A stretch of 25,593 nt of DNA from the NCBI GenBank assembly GCA_031371615.1, contig JANMJY010000222.1, forward strand, positions 1-25,593, written 5' to 3'. Both the position numbers and the translations under genes were made by a program. Source of the stretch: Gaiellasilicea sp031371615. Its GTDB lineage: Bacteria; Actinomycetota; Thermoleophilia; Gaiellales; Gaiellaceae. The first letter of the stretch is position 1. Each line of letters starts with the position of its first letter. Below the pieces are notes generated by a model. It did no database searches. It saw only the letters and a program-made list of their open reading frames with translations, and was not told the DNA's origin. Below are positions 1 through 7,139 of this stretch, one piece after another.

Positions 1-104
1 AGCGCGCCGTTGAAGACCACCGGAATGTCGAGCGGGAGCTGCGGCACCACGGCGAAGAGCGCCATGAGCACGAGCGGCACTCCGAGCTGACGCGCCCTGG
101 TCAA
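1..104 (-). CDS. livM: Branched-chain amino acid ABC transporter permease LivM (5' part only)
   Basis: Only the first 34 codons lie in the window; the rest runs off the left edge. The likely start is TTG at 104, which shares four bases (TTGA) with the stop codon of livH, the same junction as between livF and livH. The peptide begins LTRARQLGVPLVLMALF and is hydrophobic from about residue 9, as expected for the first membrane segment of a LivM permease. In this family LivM pairs with LivH to form the channel of an importer for branched-chain amino acids or related amides. An internal ATG at 65 is an alternative start. The assignment rests mostly on gene order (binding protein, LivG, LivF, LivH, then this gene), because too little sequence is visible for a match of its own. 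Confidence 0.75.
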   Translation of the reverse strand, partial: MTRARQLGVPLVLMALFAVVPQLPLDIPVVFNGA

Positions 105-982
105 TGCGCCACCCTCGGTGACAGGCCCTCCGGCTTGAGCAGGAGCACGACCGCGAGCAGGAGCACGACCGCGAGGTCGCCGAGGCCGCTCGAGGCGTAG
201 TAGTTGGCGTACTGCTGGATCAGCCCGACGACGACGGCCGCGACGGCGGTGCCGCCGATCGAGCCGAAGCCGCCGATGACGACGACGATGAAGGCGAAGA
301 TCAGGAGCGAGGTGCCGCGGCTCGGGTCGATCGTCCCGAAGTAGACGCCGGACAGGATGCCCGCGAGCGCTGCTGCGAGCCCGCCGAGCGCGAAGACGAG
401 CGTGAACGCCTTGCGCACGTCGATCCCGAGCGCCGTCACCATCGCGCGGTTCTCGACACCGGCACGGATGATCAGCCCGTAGCGCGTGTAGCGGAGAAAT
501 GCCGTCAACCCGACCAACACGGTCGCGGCGGTGGCGATCTCGAGGAAGCGGTCGTTCGGGATGTGGGCGCCGAAGATCGTGGTCGTGTCGATCAGCCAGG
601 ACGGGACCGGGAACTGGCGAGCGTCGAAGCCCCAGATCGCCTCGACCAGCGCGCTGAGCGCGAGCGCGAGGCCGACGGTGACGAGCACCTGCTCGATCGG
701 CCGCTGATAGAGCGGCCGGATCAGCAGCAGCTCGACGAGCGCGGCCACGAGTGCGCCGGCCGCGAGCCCCGCGAGAGTCGCGACGAGCAGCTTCGTGCCC
801 GGCCCGCCGCCGACGTGCGTGGATGCCTCCCAGGCGGCGTACGCGCCGACGGTGAGAAACGCACCGTGGGCGAAGTTGAGCACGCCCATCAGGCCATAGA
901 TCAGCGAGAGGCCCGACGCGATCAGGAAGTACATCGCCCCGAGGCCGAGGCCCGTGATCGTCAGGAGGATGAAGGTGCTCAA
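101..982 (-). CDS. livH: Branched-chain amino acid ABC transporter permease LivH
   Basis: This 293-residue integral membrane protein has about eight hydrophobic helices. It carries the typical LivH N-terminus (GLSLIYGLMGVLNFAHGAF, about residues 24-42) and the conserved loop RAGVENRAMVTALGID, which contacts the ATPases. It forms one half of the inner-membrane channel of a branched-chain amino-acid type importer, with LivM as the other half. The start is TTG at 982, overlapping the livF stop as TTGA, so translation is probably coupled. The last helix contains an in-frame duplication (AVVLLL twice) encoded by an 18-bp tandem repeat at 137-172. Substrate cannot be read from the permease; amides, urea and branched-chain amino acids are all handled by this family. 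Confidence 0.93.
   Translation of the reverse strand: MSTFILLTITGLGLGAMYFLIASGLSLIYGLMGVLNFAHGAFLTVGAYAAWEASTHVGGGPGTKLLVATLAGLAAGALVAALVELLLIRPLYQRPIEQVLVTVGLALALSALVEAIWGFDARQFPVPSWLIDTTTIFGAHIPNDRFLEIATAATVLVGLTAFLRYTRYGLIIRAGVENRAMVTALGIDVRKAFTLVFALGGLAAALAGILSGVYFGTIDPSRGTSLLIFAFIVVVIGGFGSIGGTAVAAVVVGLIQQYANYYASSGLGDLAVVLLLAVVLLLKPEGLSPRVAH
137..172. repeat. 18-bp tandem duplication inside livH
   Basis: The 18-base unit GAGCAGGAGCACGACCGC occurs twice in direct succession (137-154 and 155-172). It is in frame and duplicates six hydrophobic residues, AVVLLL, in the last membrane helix of LivH just before the conserved KPEGL tail. Confidence 0.9.
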
Positions 983-1680
983 TGCGAGCCTCCGTGGACG
1001 CCGAGCAGCTCGCGGATGCGCTCGGGGTCACCGAGCAGCTCCTTGGCGCCACCCGTGTGGACGACGCGGCCGCCGTCGAGCACGACCACCTGTTGTGCGA
1101 CGCGGGCGACGACAGCGAGGTTCTGCTCGACGAGCAGCACCGTCGCGAGCTCCGCGGCCCGCTCGAGCGCCGCTGCCACCTCGGTGACGAGCAATGGCGC
1201 AAGGCCCTTCGTCGGCTCGTCCACCAGCAGGACCGGGTTGTCGTTCAGGAGCGCACGGGCGATCGCAACCATCTGCTGCTGTCCGCCCGAGAGCGTGCCC
1301 GCCTTCTGGCCGCCCCGCGTCTTCAGCTCCGGGAACAGCTCGTAGACGAGCTCGTAGCGCGGGTTGCCGTTGCGTTCGGCAAGGCGCAGGTTCTCGTCGA
1401 CCGTCAGTCCGGCGAAGACGTCGCGGTCCTCGGGCACGTAGCCGATTCCCTGCCGGACGATCGAGTGCGTCGGGAGGCGGTTCAGCTCCTTCCCGGCGAG
1501 CGAGACGCTTCCACGCCTCGGCACGAGCCCCATCATCGCGCGGAGTGTGGTCGTCTTGCCGACCCCGTTCCGGCCGAGGAGCGCGGTCACTCCGCCCTCG
1601 GGAACGTCGAAGGAGACGCCCTGGAGGACGTGCGACTCTCCGAGGTAGACGTGCAAGTCGTTGACGGCGATCAGCGCCAC
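979..1680 (-). CDS. livF: Branched-chain amino acid ABC transporter ATP-binding protein LivF
   Basis: At 233 residues this matches the usual LivF length. Visible ABC ATPase motifs are Walker A GRNGVGKTT (about 36-44), a Q-loop region followed by GYVPEDRDVFAGLTV as in LivF, signature LSGGQ (130-134) and Walker B with catalytic Asp-Glu in LLVDEP (about 151-156). It acts in the cytoplasm, forming a heterodimer with LivG that powers import through LivH/LivM. The GTG start at 1680 shares one base with the TAG stop of livG, and the stop overlaps the livH start, so the genes form one translationally coupled operon. Confidence 0.95.
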   Translation of the reverse strand: MALIAVNDLHVYLGESHVLQGVSFDVPEGGVTALLGRNGVGKTTTLRAMMGLVPRRGSVSLAGKELNRLPTHSIVRQGIGYVPEDRDVFAGLTVDENLRLAERNGNPRYELVYELFPELKTRGGQKAGTLSGGQQQMVAIARALLNDNPVLLVDEPTKGLAPLLVTEVAAALERAAELATVLLVEQNLAVVARVAQQVVVLDGGRVVHTGGAKELLGDPERIRELLGVHGGSH

Positions 1681-2438
1681 TACAGCGGCTCTCCGAGGTA
1701 GGCCGTCTGCACGGTCTCGTTCGCCATCACCTTGTCCGGCTCGTCGAAGGCGAGCAGCGCGCCGTGGTGCATGACCGCGATCCGCTCCGCGAGCCCGACG
1801 ACGACCTCCATCCGGTGCTCGACCATCAGAACGGTCTTGCCTTCCTCGGCGTGGATGGCGCGGATGAGCGCGACGAGATCGTCGACGTCTTCGACCGAGA
1901 CTCCGGCCATCGGCTCGTCGAGCAGGATCACGTCCGGCTCCCCGGCCAGCAGCATCGCGATCTCGAGCTTGCGCTTGTCGCCCTGCGAGAGCAGTCCCGC
2001 GGGCCAGGACCTGCGCGCGACGAGGCCGACGCGCTCGAGCGCTTGCTCGGCCCGCTCGACGCCGATCGAGGCCGCTCGGCGCCAGATCCGCATCGTTCCG
2101 CCCAGCTCGGCGTCGGCGGCCAGACGAACGTTCTCGAACACGCTCAGCAGCGCAAAGACGCTCGACACCTGGAACGTACGCCCGAGGCCGGCACGCGTCC
2201 GCCGGAAGGGCGGTTCCCCGGTGATGTCACGGCCCTTGAGCTCGATGGAGCCGGCCGTCGGTCGCGTCAGCCCCGAGAGCAGGTTGAACAGCGTCGTCTT
2301 GCCGGCGCCGTTCGGCCCGATGATTCCGACGAGCTCGCCGGCGCCGACCTCGAGCGAGACATCGGCGACGATGTGCGCGCCGCCGATGTCGAGCCCGAGG
2401 TTCCGCGTGGCGAGGATCGGTGAGGGAGTGCCCACCAC
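1680..2438 (-). CDS. livG: Branched-chain amino acid ABC transporter ATP-binding protein LivG
   Basis: A 252-residue ABC ATPase of the LivG type. It has Walker A GPNGAGKTT (41-49), the family motif GLGRTFQ, a signature of the form LSQGDKR rather than LSGGQ (common in LivG, where LSYGDQR is usual), Walker B VILLDEPMAG and the switch histidine in VEHRMEVV. It pairs with LivF. The start is GTG at 2438, 26 nt after the stop of the binding-protein gene; a second GTG follows directly, and the upstream GGGG is only a weak ribosome-binding sequence. It is the first ATPase gene after the binding protein in the operon. Confidence 0.95.
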   Translation of the reverse strand: MVGTPSPILATRNLGLDIGGAHIVADVSLEVGAGELVGIIGPNGAGKTTLFNLLSGLTRPTAGSIELKGRDITGEPPFRRTRAGLGRTFQVSSVFALLSVFENVRLAADAELGGTMRIWRRAASIGVERAEQALERVGLVARRSWPAGLLSQGDKRKLEIAMLLAGEPDVILLDEPMAGVSVEDVDDLVALIRAIHAEEGKTVLMVEHRMEVVVGLAERIAVMHHGALLAFDEPDKVMANETVQTAYLGEPL

Positions 2439-2464
2439 GATCCCCGAAGGTCAGGAATTACCGG

Positions 2465-3667
2465 TTAGCGCGGCTCCGGCGGGGCGACGAACTGGCCCTT
2501 GATCCGCGCGAGCACCTTCGGCTGGAGCTTGCCGTTCACCTTCACGAGCTTGACCTGGAACATCGGCTGGATCATGGCGTGGTCGGAGGCACGAATCGTC
2601 TGCTGCCCCTTCGGGCCGACGAAACTCCATCCCTCGAGCGCCGCGATCATCTTGTAGACGTCGTCGCCCTTCGCGGTCTCGAGCGCGTGGACGATCATCT
2701 GGCCGGCGACGAAACCGTCGGGCGTGAACAGGTCGGGCGCCTGGCTCCGCTTCCGCATCGAGCTGACGAGGAAGTCGTTCACCTTGTTCTTCGGAGCCGT
2801 GTAGACGTAATGCGAGAGGAAGTCGATCTTCAGCGCAACGTCCCCGAAGAGCGTCCAGGCCGCACGCTCGGCAAGCCCGGTCGTGATCTTGTTCGAGACC
2901 CCGAAGGCGCCCTGCTGCTCCAGCGCACGCCACATCGCGGGCGCGGTCGTGCCGGCCCACGCGACGAAGAGCAGATCCGGGTTCGCCTGCTTTACCTGCT
3001 GGGCGAACGGCGTGAAGTCCTGCGCCGAGAGCGGCACGAGGATCTTGCCGACCTTGTGGCCCTGGCCGCCGACGATCAGGTTGACGGCATTGAAGTTGCC
3101 CGCGCCGAACACCGAGTCCTGCGCGAAGACGGTCACGTTCTTGCCGACGCCCTTGAGGAACGTCGCCGCGGTCTTCACGTCCTGGTAGGTCTGCCGCCCA
3201 GAGCGGAAGGTGTGCTTGTTGATGTTCGTGATCGCGTCCGAGGCTGCCGGGCCCGAGATGAACAGCACCTTGTTCTGCTCCGCGAGCGGGGCCATCTGGA
3301 GGGCGACTCCCGAGGAGACGCTGCCGGCGAGGATCTTGTAGCCCTTGCCGATCAGGTCCTTGCCCGCTGCGACCGCCTTCACCGGATCGGTGCCGTCGTC
3401 GACGATCGTCAGCTCGAGCGGGTGGCCGTTGACCTTCATCGTGCCCTTGGTTGCGTACGCGAGCCCGTAGCGGAGCCCCTGGATGTACTCGGCGCCGTAG
3501 GCCGCGAGCAGGCCCGTCCGCGAGTAGACGATTCCGACCTTGTACGCGGCGGTCGCCGCCGAGTCCGTGGCGACGTCCGTTCTCGCCTCGGCGCTCCCGG
3601 CAAATCCCGCGAGCAGCACCGTCGCCGCCGCGAACGCCACGACGCCCTGCAAACGCCTTGCCTGCAT
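2465..3667 (-). CDS. livJ: Branched-chain amino acid type ABC transporter substrate-binding protein
   Basis: This 400-residue periplasmic-binding-protein-like type I protein delivers substrate to LivHMGF. The start chosen is ATG at 3667, preceded by a good ribosome-binding site (GGAGG, 9 nt before the start); a TTG at 3694 would add nine residues with no such site. The N-terminus is a Sec signal peptide: positive MQARRLQ, a hydrophobic core, then AEA/RT as the likely cleavage region. No lipobox cysteine is visible. After it come the family features VGIVYSRTGLLAAYG and DDGTDPVKAVAAGKDLI (nucleotide-independent ligand clamp). Ligand is unknown; the family includes Leu/Ile/Val, amide and urea binders. 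It heads the operon and is transcribed from the promoter at 3736-3765. Confidence 0.92.
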   Translation of the reverse strand: MQARRLQGVVAFAAATVLLAGFAGSAEARTDVATDSAATAAYKVGIVYSRTGLLAAYGAEYIQGLRYGLAYATKGTMKVNGHPLELTIVDDGTDPVKAVAAGKDLIGKGYKILAGSVSSGVALQMAPLAEQNKVLFISGPAASDAITNINKHTFRSGRQTYQDVKTAATFLKGVGKNVTVFAQDSVFGAGNFNAVNLIVGGQGHKVGKILVPLSAQDFTPFAQQVKQANPDLLFVAWAGTTAPAMWRALEQQGAFGVSNKITTGLAERAAWTLFGDVALKIDFLSHYVYTAPKNKVNDFLVSSMRKRSQAPDLFTPDGFVAGQMIVHALETAKGDDVYKMIAALEGWSFVGPKGQQTIRASDHAMIQPMFQVKLVKVNGKLQPKVLARIKGQFVAPPEPR

Positions 3668-3709
3668 CTCCCTGACCTCCGTGAGAAAAGACAATGACGG
3701 GCCTCCCCC

Positions 3710-3735
3710 AAGACCTGAGACCCGATTCAGGTCTT
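3710..3735. promoter_or_regulatory. 26-bp palindromic operator candidate over the liv transcription start
   Basis: A perfect 9-bp inverted repeat, AAGACCTGA and TCAGGTCTT, is separated by 8 nt. It begins one base downstream of the proposed -10 box of the liv promoter, so it covers the expected transcription start. This is a classical place for a repressor to bind. The minus-strand sequence after it is G-rich, not T-rich, which argues against a terminator for the upstream peptidase gene. Confidence 0.65.
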
Positions 3736-3765
3736 AGCTTATGGGCGCGTCCGGACAGCTGTCAA
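3736..3765 (-). promoter_or_regulatory. Sigma-70-type promoter of the liv operon
   Basis: On the minus strand a perfect -35 box TTGACA (3765-3760) is followed after 18 nt by TAAGCT (3741-3736), a TANNNT -10 box. The start of transcription would fall near 3729, leaving a leader of about 60 nt before livJ. The TGA stop codon of the upstream peptidase gene lies inside the TTGACA box. Confidence 0.7.
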
Positions 3766-5279
3766 GGCGAATGCACTCCAAGCTCGTGCAGGAGCGGGCC
3801 GGTGTCCAAGGGGTCGTACCCGAGCCGCCCGGCAATCTCCTCACTCGTCGGGCGTGTCCCCTCGCGAAAGAGGTCGCGCAACCGCTCCCCGGTCTCGGGG
3901 CTCCGCCACCAGTTTTCACCGGCAACGTCGATCAGCGACTGGCGCAGCTGCGCCGAGCGAATCCAGGCGCGGAGGTAGTCCGCCGAATAGAAACCCGAGT
4001 CCATGTCGGAGAGGTAGTTCCCGGCCGGGTAGCGGATGCCGGTCGCCTCGGTCAGCCGCTCGGAGTAGCCGGCCGCCGTGCCGCCGTCCTCGTCGAAGCG
4101 GCCCCAGAACCCCAGCTCGAACTGGAGCTTGGCCGTGTAGCGGCGGAAGAGGAGCGCCTCGAGGAAGACCGTCGCCTCCGCGTTCTCGGCCGCCTGCGCG
4201 TCGGTGAGCCCGAAGTGCTCGGCGTGCCACGCGGGCTCCCTCGAGATCGCCTCGAGGATGTATGAGTAGATCTCGGTCAGCGCGTGGTCGCGCGAGAGCT
4301 TGCGGAACGTATACGGCAGGGCCGGGTCGCAGCCCGCGTAGTGGAGGGCGTGACCTGCTTCGTGCAGGAACGCCTGGTAGTCGTGGAGCCCACCCTGGGC
4401 ACGGGTGATCAGGTGGACGAGGTTCGGTGGGTCGGAGGCGATTACACAGGCCCGGGGCGACTTCTGCGGCCGGTCGTCGAGATCGAGCTTGATCCCGGGC
4501 GTGTTCTCGATGTCCAGGCCGAGCGCGCGCAGCGTGGCGACGCAGACCTCGACCGCGCGGTCCTTGCTGTAGGTCTGCTCGAGCGGGGAGAGCCGACGCA
4601 GGTAGCTCGTGTGATTCGAGGTGGGTACGTCCTCGCGCTCCGGGCCGAGCACCGTGTCGAACCAGCGCTCCCGCATCGCCGCGTAGGCGCCCGCGGAGGC
4701 ACGGGAGACAGCGTCGAGCGCACGCTCGAGCTCGTGCAGCGAGATCCCCTTCTCCTCGGCGTTGCGGGAGATCGCGTCCGGCTCGCCCGAGAGCTCGGCC
4801 TCGAGAGCCTCGCCGGCAGAAAGGAGCTCCAGGCGGTCGTCGTTGAAGCGTGCGCTGGCGGCGTTCGCGATCCCGCCTAGCTCGTCGCGGTCGCCGTACC
4901 CAGGAAGTACCGCGAGCTTCGCCTGCGCCGTCCGCAAGGGCAGCTCCTCCCCGCGCCAATCGACCCGCACCGCGAGGATCCGGTTCTCGAGCTCGTCCTC
5001 GCGCGCGGCGAGTTCGGCCGCGTGGATCCCGGACTCGCAGGTCTTGCGGAGCCGGTAGAGCCGCTCGCGCTCGTCTCCGGCCGCACCTGCTTCCGCCTCC
5101 CGCAGTACTTCGAGCTGAGCGGTCGAGAAGAGGTCGCGGTAGCGCTCGACGATCGCAGCCTGCTCGGAGGTCTCCTTCTCTCCGACGCGGACCGCGCGGC
5201 CTTCTTCCGAGCGCTCGAAGAGATAGCGCGCAAGACGATCCTCGTAGACATCCGGAGTGCGGACGGAGGTGACGCTCAT
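3762..5279 (-). CDS. M3-like zinc metallopeptidase (oligoendopeptidase-like)
   Basis: This 505-residue protein has a zinc-protease site HEAGH at 306-310 within FLHEAGHALHYAG, and a downstream glutamate near 336 (LTEIYSYILEA) at the spacing expected for the third zinc ligand of M3/thimet-like enzymes. The rest is predicted mostly helical, as in that clan. No signal peptide is seen, so it probably cleaves peptides in the cytoplasm. It is shorter than typical PepF or thimet oligopeptidases (about 600-680 residues), so it may be a distinct subfamily. The ATG start at 5279 has no Shine-Dalgarno sequence; instead TAGGCT lies 8 nt upstream, suggesting a leaderless message. It follows the receiver gene by 11 nt. 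Confidence 0.8.
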   Translation of the reverse strand: MSVTSVRTPDVYEDRLARYLFERSEEGRAVRVGEKETSEQAAIVERYRDLFSTAQLEVLREAEAGAAGDERERLYRLRKTCESGIHAAELAAREDELENRILAVRVDWRGEELPLRTAQAKLAVLPGYGDRDELGGIANAASARFNDDRLELLSAGEALEAELSGEPDAISRNAEEKGISLHELERALDAVSRASAGAYAAMRERWFDTVLGPEREDVPTSNHTSYLRRLSPLEQTYSKDRAVEVCVATLRALGLDIENTPGIKLDLDDRPQKSPRACVIASDPPNLVHLITRAQGGLHDYQAFLHEAGHALHYAGCDPALPYTFRKLSRDHALTEIYSYILEAISREPAWHAEHFGLTDAQAAENAEATVFLEALLFRRYTAKLQFELGFWGRFDEDGGTAAGYSERLTEATGIRYPAGNYLSDMDSGFYSADYLRAWIRSAQLRQSLIDVAGENWWRSPETGERLRDLFREGTRPTSEEIAGRLGYDPLDTGPLLHELGVHSP

Positions 5280-5287
5280 TGCAATCG

Positions 5288-5293
5288 AGCCTA
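5288..5293 (-). promoter_or_regulatory. -10 box for a leaderless transcript of the metallopeptidase gene
   Basis: TAGGCT reads on the minus strand 8 nt before the ATG at 5279. Its first three bases are the TAG stop codon of the receiver gene. No clear -35 box is seen. Confidence 0.45.
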
Positions 5294-5668
5294 CCGAAGG
5301 ATCAAACCGGCGACGGCGGCCGCGAGCCGGCCGAGCTCGAACGGCTTGCCGAGCACGCCGGAGACGCGTGAGCGCAGCTCGGGCCCGACCTCGCTGGTGC
5401 CCGAGAGCAGCACCACCCGGACCGGCAGGTCGAGGGCCTCGACCTCGTCGAGCAGCTCGAGCCCATCCTCGGAGCCGATGTGGACGTCGAGCAGGATCAC
5501 GTCCGGGGACTCGCTCTCGATCAGCGCGCGCGCCTCGGCGAGCGTTCCGGCCTCGTGCACCACATGGCCGTCGAGCTCGAGATTGACCCGGCAGAGCAGC
5601 CGAAGCGAGCGCTCGTCATCCACCACGAGCACCGACTTGACGTGCGTGCGCCCCCCTTCGCCGCTCAT
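5291..5668 (-). CDS. Stand-alone response regulator receiver domain protein
   Basis: About 125 residues from the ATG at 5668; a TTG at 5713 would add 15 more but looks less likely. It is a complete CheY-like receiver: acidic pair D17-D18 in VLVVDDE, phospho-acceptor D61 in VILLDVHIG, the Ser/Thr position in VVLLSGT and the conserved lysine in VLGKPF. There is no output domain, so it would signal by protein contact or phosphotransfer. No histidine kinase lies in the window; the neighbours are gltX and a metallopeptidase, so the partner is unknown. Upstream is TACAGT 9 nt before the ATG, with no good ribosome-binding site. Confidence 0.88.
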   Translation of the reverse strand: MSGEGGRTHVKSVLVVDDERSLRLLCRVNLELDGHVVHEAGTLAEARALIESESPDVILLDVHIGSEDGLELLDEVEALDLPVRVVLLSGTSEVGPELRSRVSGVLGKPFELGRLAAAVAGLILR

Positions 5669-5677
5669 CCTGCGGCC

Positions 5678-5683
5678 ACTGTA
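5678..5683 (-). promoter_or_regulatory. -10 box candidate for the receiver gene
   Basis: TACAGT (TANNNT form) lies 9 nt before the ATG at 5668 on the minus strand. The leader would be only a few bases. Directly upstream is an inverted repeat at 5685-5705. Confidence 0.4.
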
Positions 5684-5684
5684 G

Positions 5685-5705
5685 CGGTTCCCCGTACCGG
5701 AACCG
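5685..5705. repeat. Inverted repeat upstream of the receiver gene
   Basis: The 7-bp arms CGGTTCC and GGAACCG are separated by 7 nt and lie just upstream of the proposed -10 box. They could be a regulator site. The rest of the gap to gltX (5706-5838) contains only a 12-bp palindrome CCGGACGTCCGG at 5780-5791; no RNA gene is seen. Confidence 0.4.
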
Positions 5706-5838
5706 GCCGCCAAATCGTTTAGGAATTACAAATGAGAAATCGAGGGCATTCCGAACAGGGCGAGAAGAAGGTCGAGGAGCCGGACGTCCGGGTTCCAAAG
5801 CCGAGCGCGAGCTACCGTCGCCGTGCGTGGATCGAGTT

Positions 5839-7119
5839 TCAACGCGAGCTCGATCCGCTAGCACCGGTCAAGCCGCTGGCGCGTCGAAGCCGCATGATGG
5901 ACTCGTTCCGCCCCAGCAGCTCCAGGCTCTCGTAGAGCCCAGGCGAGACTTTCGAACCGGTCACTGCGACACGGATCGGCTGGAAGGCCTGCCGCGGCTT
6001 CAGGCCGAGGCGTTCGCACAACTCCTTCAGCTCGGCCTCGATCTGTCCGCCGGTGAAGGGCTCGACTGCCGTGAGCGCCTCGGCTGCAGCGGCCAGGATC
6101 GCGGGATCGAGGAGGGTCGGGTCCGGGTCGACGTCGTGGAACAGGAAGCCGGCGAAGGCGGGGAACTCTGCCAGCCGCGCGATCTTCTCCTGCACCAGCG
6201 GAGCGGCCGCACGGACGCGCTGATCATCCCAGTCGTACCCCTGCTCGCGTAGGTACTCGACCAGGGTCTTGGCGTATTCCTCGGGATCCAGCTCGCGCAG
6301 GTAGACGCCGTTCATCCAGTCGAGCTTCGCGTAGTCGAAGGTCGCCGGGCTGGCGCCGACGTGCTCGAGCGTAAACCGCTCGACGAGCTCCTCCCTCCGC
6401 ATGATCGTCGTCTCGCCGTCAGGCGCCCAGCCGAGCAGCGCCAGGAAGTTCATCAGCGCCGGCGCGATGTAGCCGGCGTCGCGGAACTCGTCGACCGCGA
6501 CGGCCCCGTGTCGCTTCGACAGCTTCTTGCCGTCCGGGCCGAAGACGTTTGGCACGTGCGCGTAGACCGGGAGCTCGGCCCCGAGCGCCTGCAGAATCAG
6601 GATCTGTTTCGGGGTGTTGGAGACGTGGTCGTCGCCGCGGATCACGTGCGTGATCGCGTCCAACCAGTCCTCGACCGGGGAGGCGAAGTTGTACGTGGGG
6701 CGCCCGTCGCCCCGAACGAGCACGAGGTCTTCCAGTTGCTCGTTGGGAAACTCGATCCAGCCCTTGACTGCGTCATCCCAGCCGGTCACGCCCTCGTTCG
6801 GCATGCGAAAGCGAATCGCTCCTTCGTCCTCGTAGGCTGCGCCTTCCGCGACGAGGCGCCTCGCCTCCTCCTGGCAGCGTTCGATCCGGTCGAGCTGGAA
6901 GGTCGTCGCGCCGTCCCAGTCGACCCCGAGCCAGCGCAGCGACCGCTCGATTTGCTCGACCGACTCCGCGACCTCGCGGCTCGTGTCGGTGTTCTCGATC
7001 CGGAGCAGGCACTCGCCGCCGCGCCCGCGCGCGAACAACCAGTTGAAGAGAAAGGTGCGGACCCCGCCGATGTGGAGGAAACCGGTTGGGCTCGGCGCCA
7101 TGCGGACTCGTACGCTCAT
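5839..7119 (-). CDS. gltX: Glutamate--tRNA ligase
   Basis: This 426-residue class I aminoacyl-tRNA synthetase charges tRNA with glutamate in the cytoplasm. It has the HIGH-type motif in PSPTGFLHIGG (H16-G19), the glutamate-binding start RVRMAPSPTG, the GluRS motif VIRGDDHVSNTPKQ (about 159-171) and the KMSKS-type motif KLSKR (199-203). The C-terminal anticodon-binding part is present, though the whole is somewhat shorter than the usual 460-490. It starts at ATG 7119, only 20 nt from the divergent endonuclease IV gene, with no Shine-Dalgarno sequence and a TAACCT box 9 nt upstream. Whether it also makes Glu-tRNA-Gln cannot be told from the sequence. Confidence 0.96.
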   Translation of the reverse strand: MSVRVRMAPSPTGFLHIGGVRTFLFNWLFARGRGGECLLRIENTDTSREVAESVEQIERSLRWLGVDWDGATTFQLDRIERCQEEARRLVAEGAAYEDEGAIRFRMPNEGVTGWDDAVKGWIEFPNEQLEDLVLVRGDGRPTYNFASPVEDWLDAITHVIRGDDHVSNTPKQILILQALGAELPVYAHVPNVFGPDGKKLSKRHGAVAVDEFRDAGYIAPALMNFLALLGWAPDGETTIMRREELVERFTLEHVGASPATFDYAKLDWMNGVYLRELDPEEYAKTLVEYLREQGYDWDDQRVRAAAPLVQEKIARLAEFPAFAGFLFHDVDPDPTLLDPAILAAAAEALTAVEPFTGGQIEAELKELCERLGLKPRQAFQPIRVAVTGSKVSPGLYESLELLGRNESIMRLRRASGLTGASGSSSR

Positions 7120-7127
7120 CGGCTGGC

Positions 7128-7134
7128 TAGGTTA
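7128..7134. promoter_or_regulatory. Overlapping divergent -10 boxes for gltX and endonuclease IV
   Basis: The seven bases TAGGTTA give TAGGTT on the plus strand (7128-7133), 6 nt before the GTG of endonuclease IV, and TAACCT on the minus strand (7134-7129), 9 nt before the ATG of gltX. Only 20 bases separate the two start codons, so both transcripts must begin at or within a few bases of their start codons. No -35 box stands out on either strand. Confidence 0.55.
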
Positions 7135-7139
7135 TCGAC

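Noticed and set aside
3710..3735. Intrinsic terminator of the metallopeptidase gene
   Set aside because: The stem is only moderately GC-rich and is followed by G residues on the minus strand; its place beside the -10 box fits an operator better.
5714..5838. tRNA or small RNA gene between the receiver gene and gltX
   Set aside because: A GGGTTCCAA stretch resembles a T-arm, but no acceptor or anticodon stem could be paired with it.
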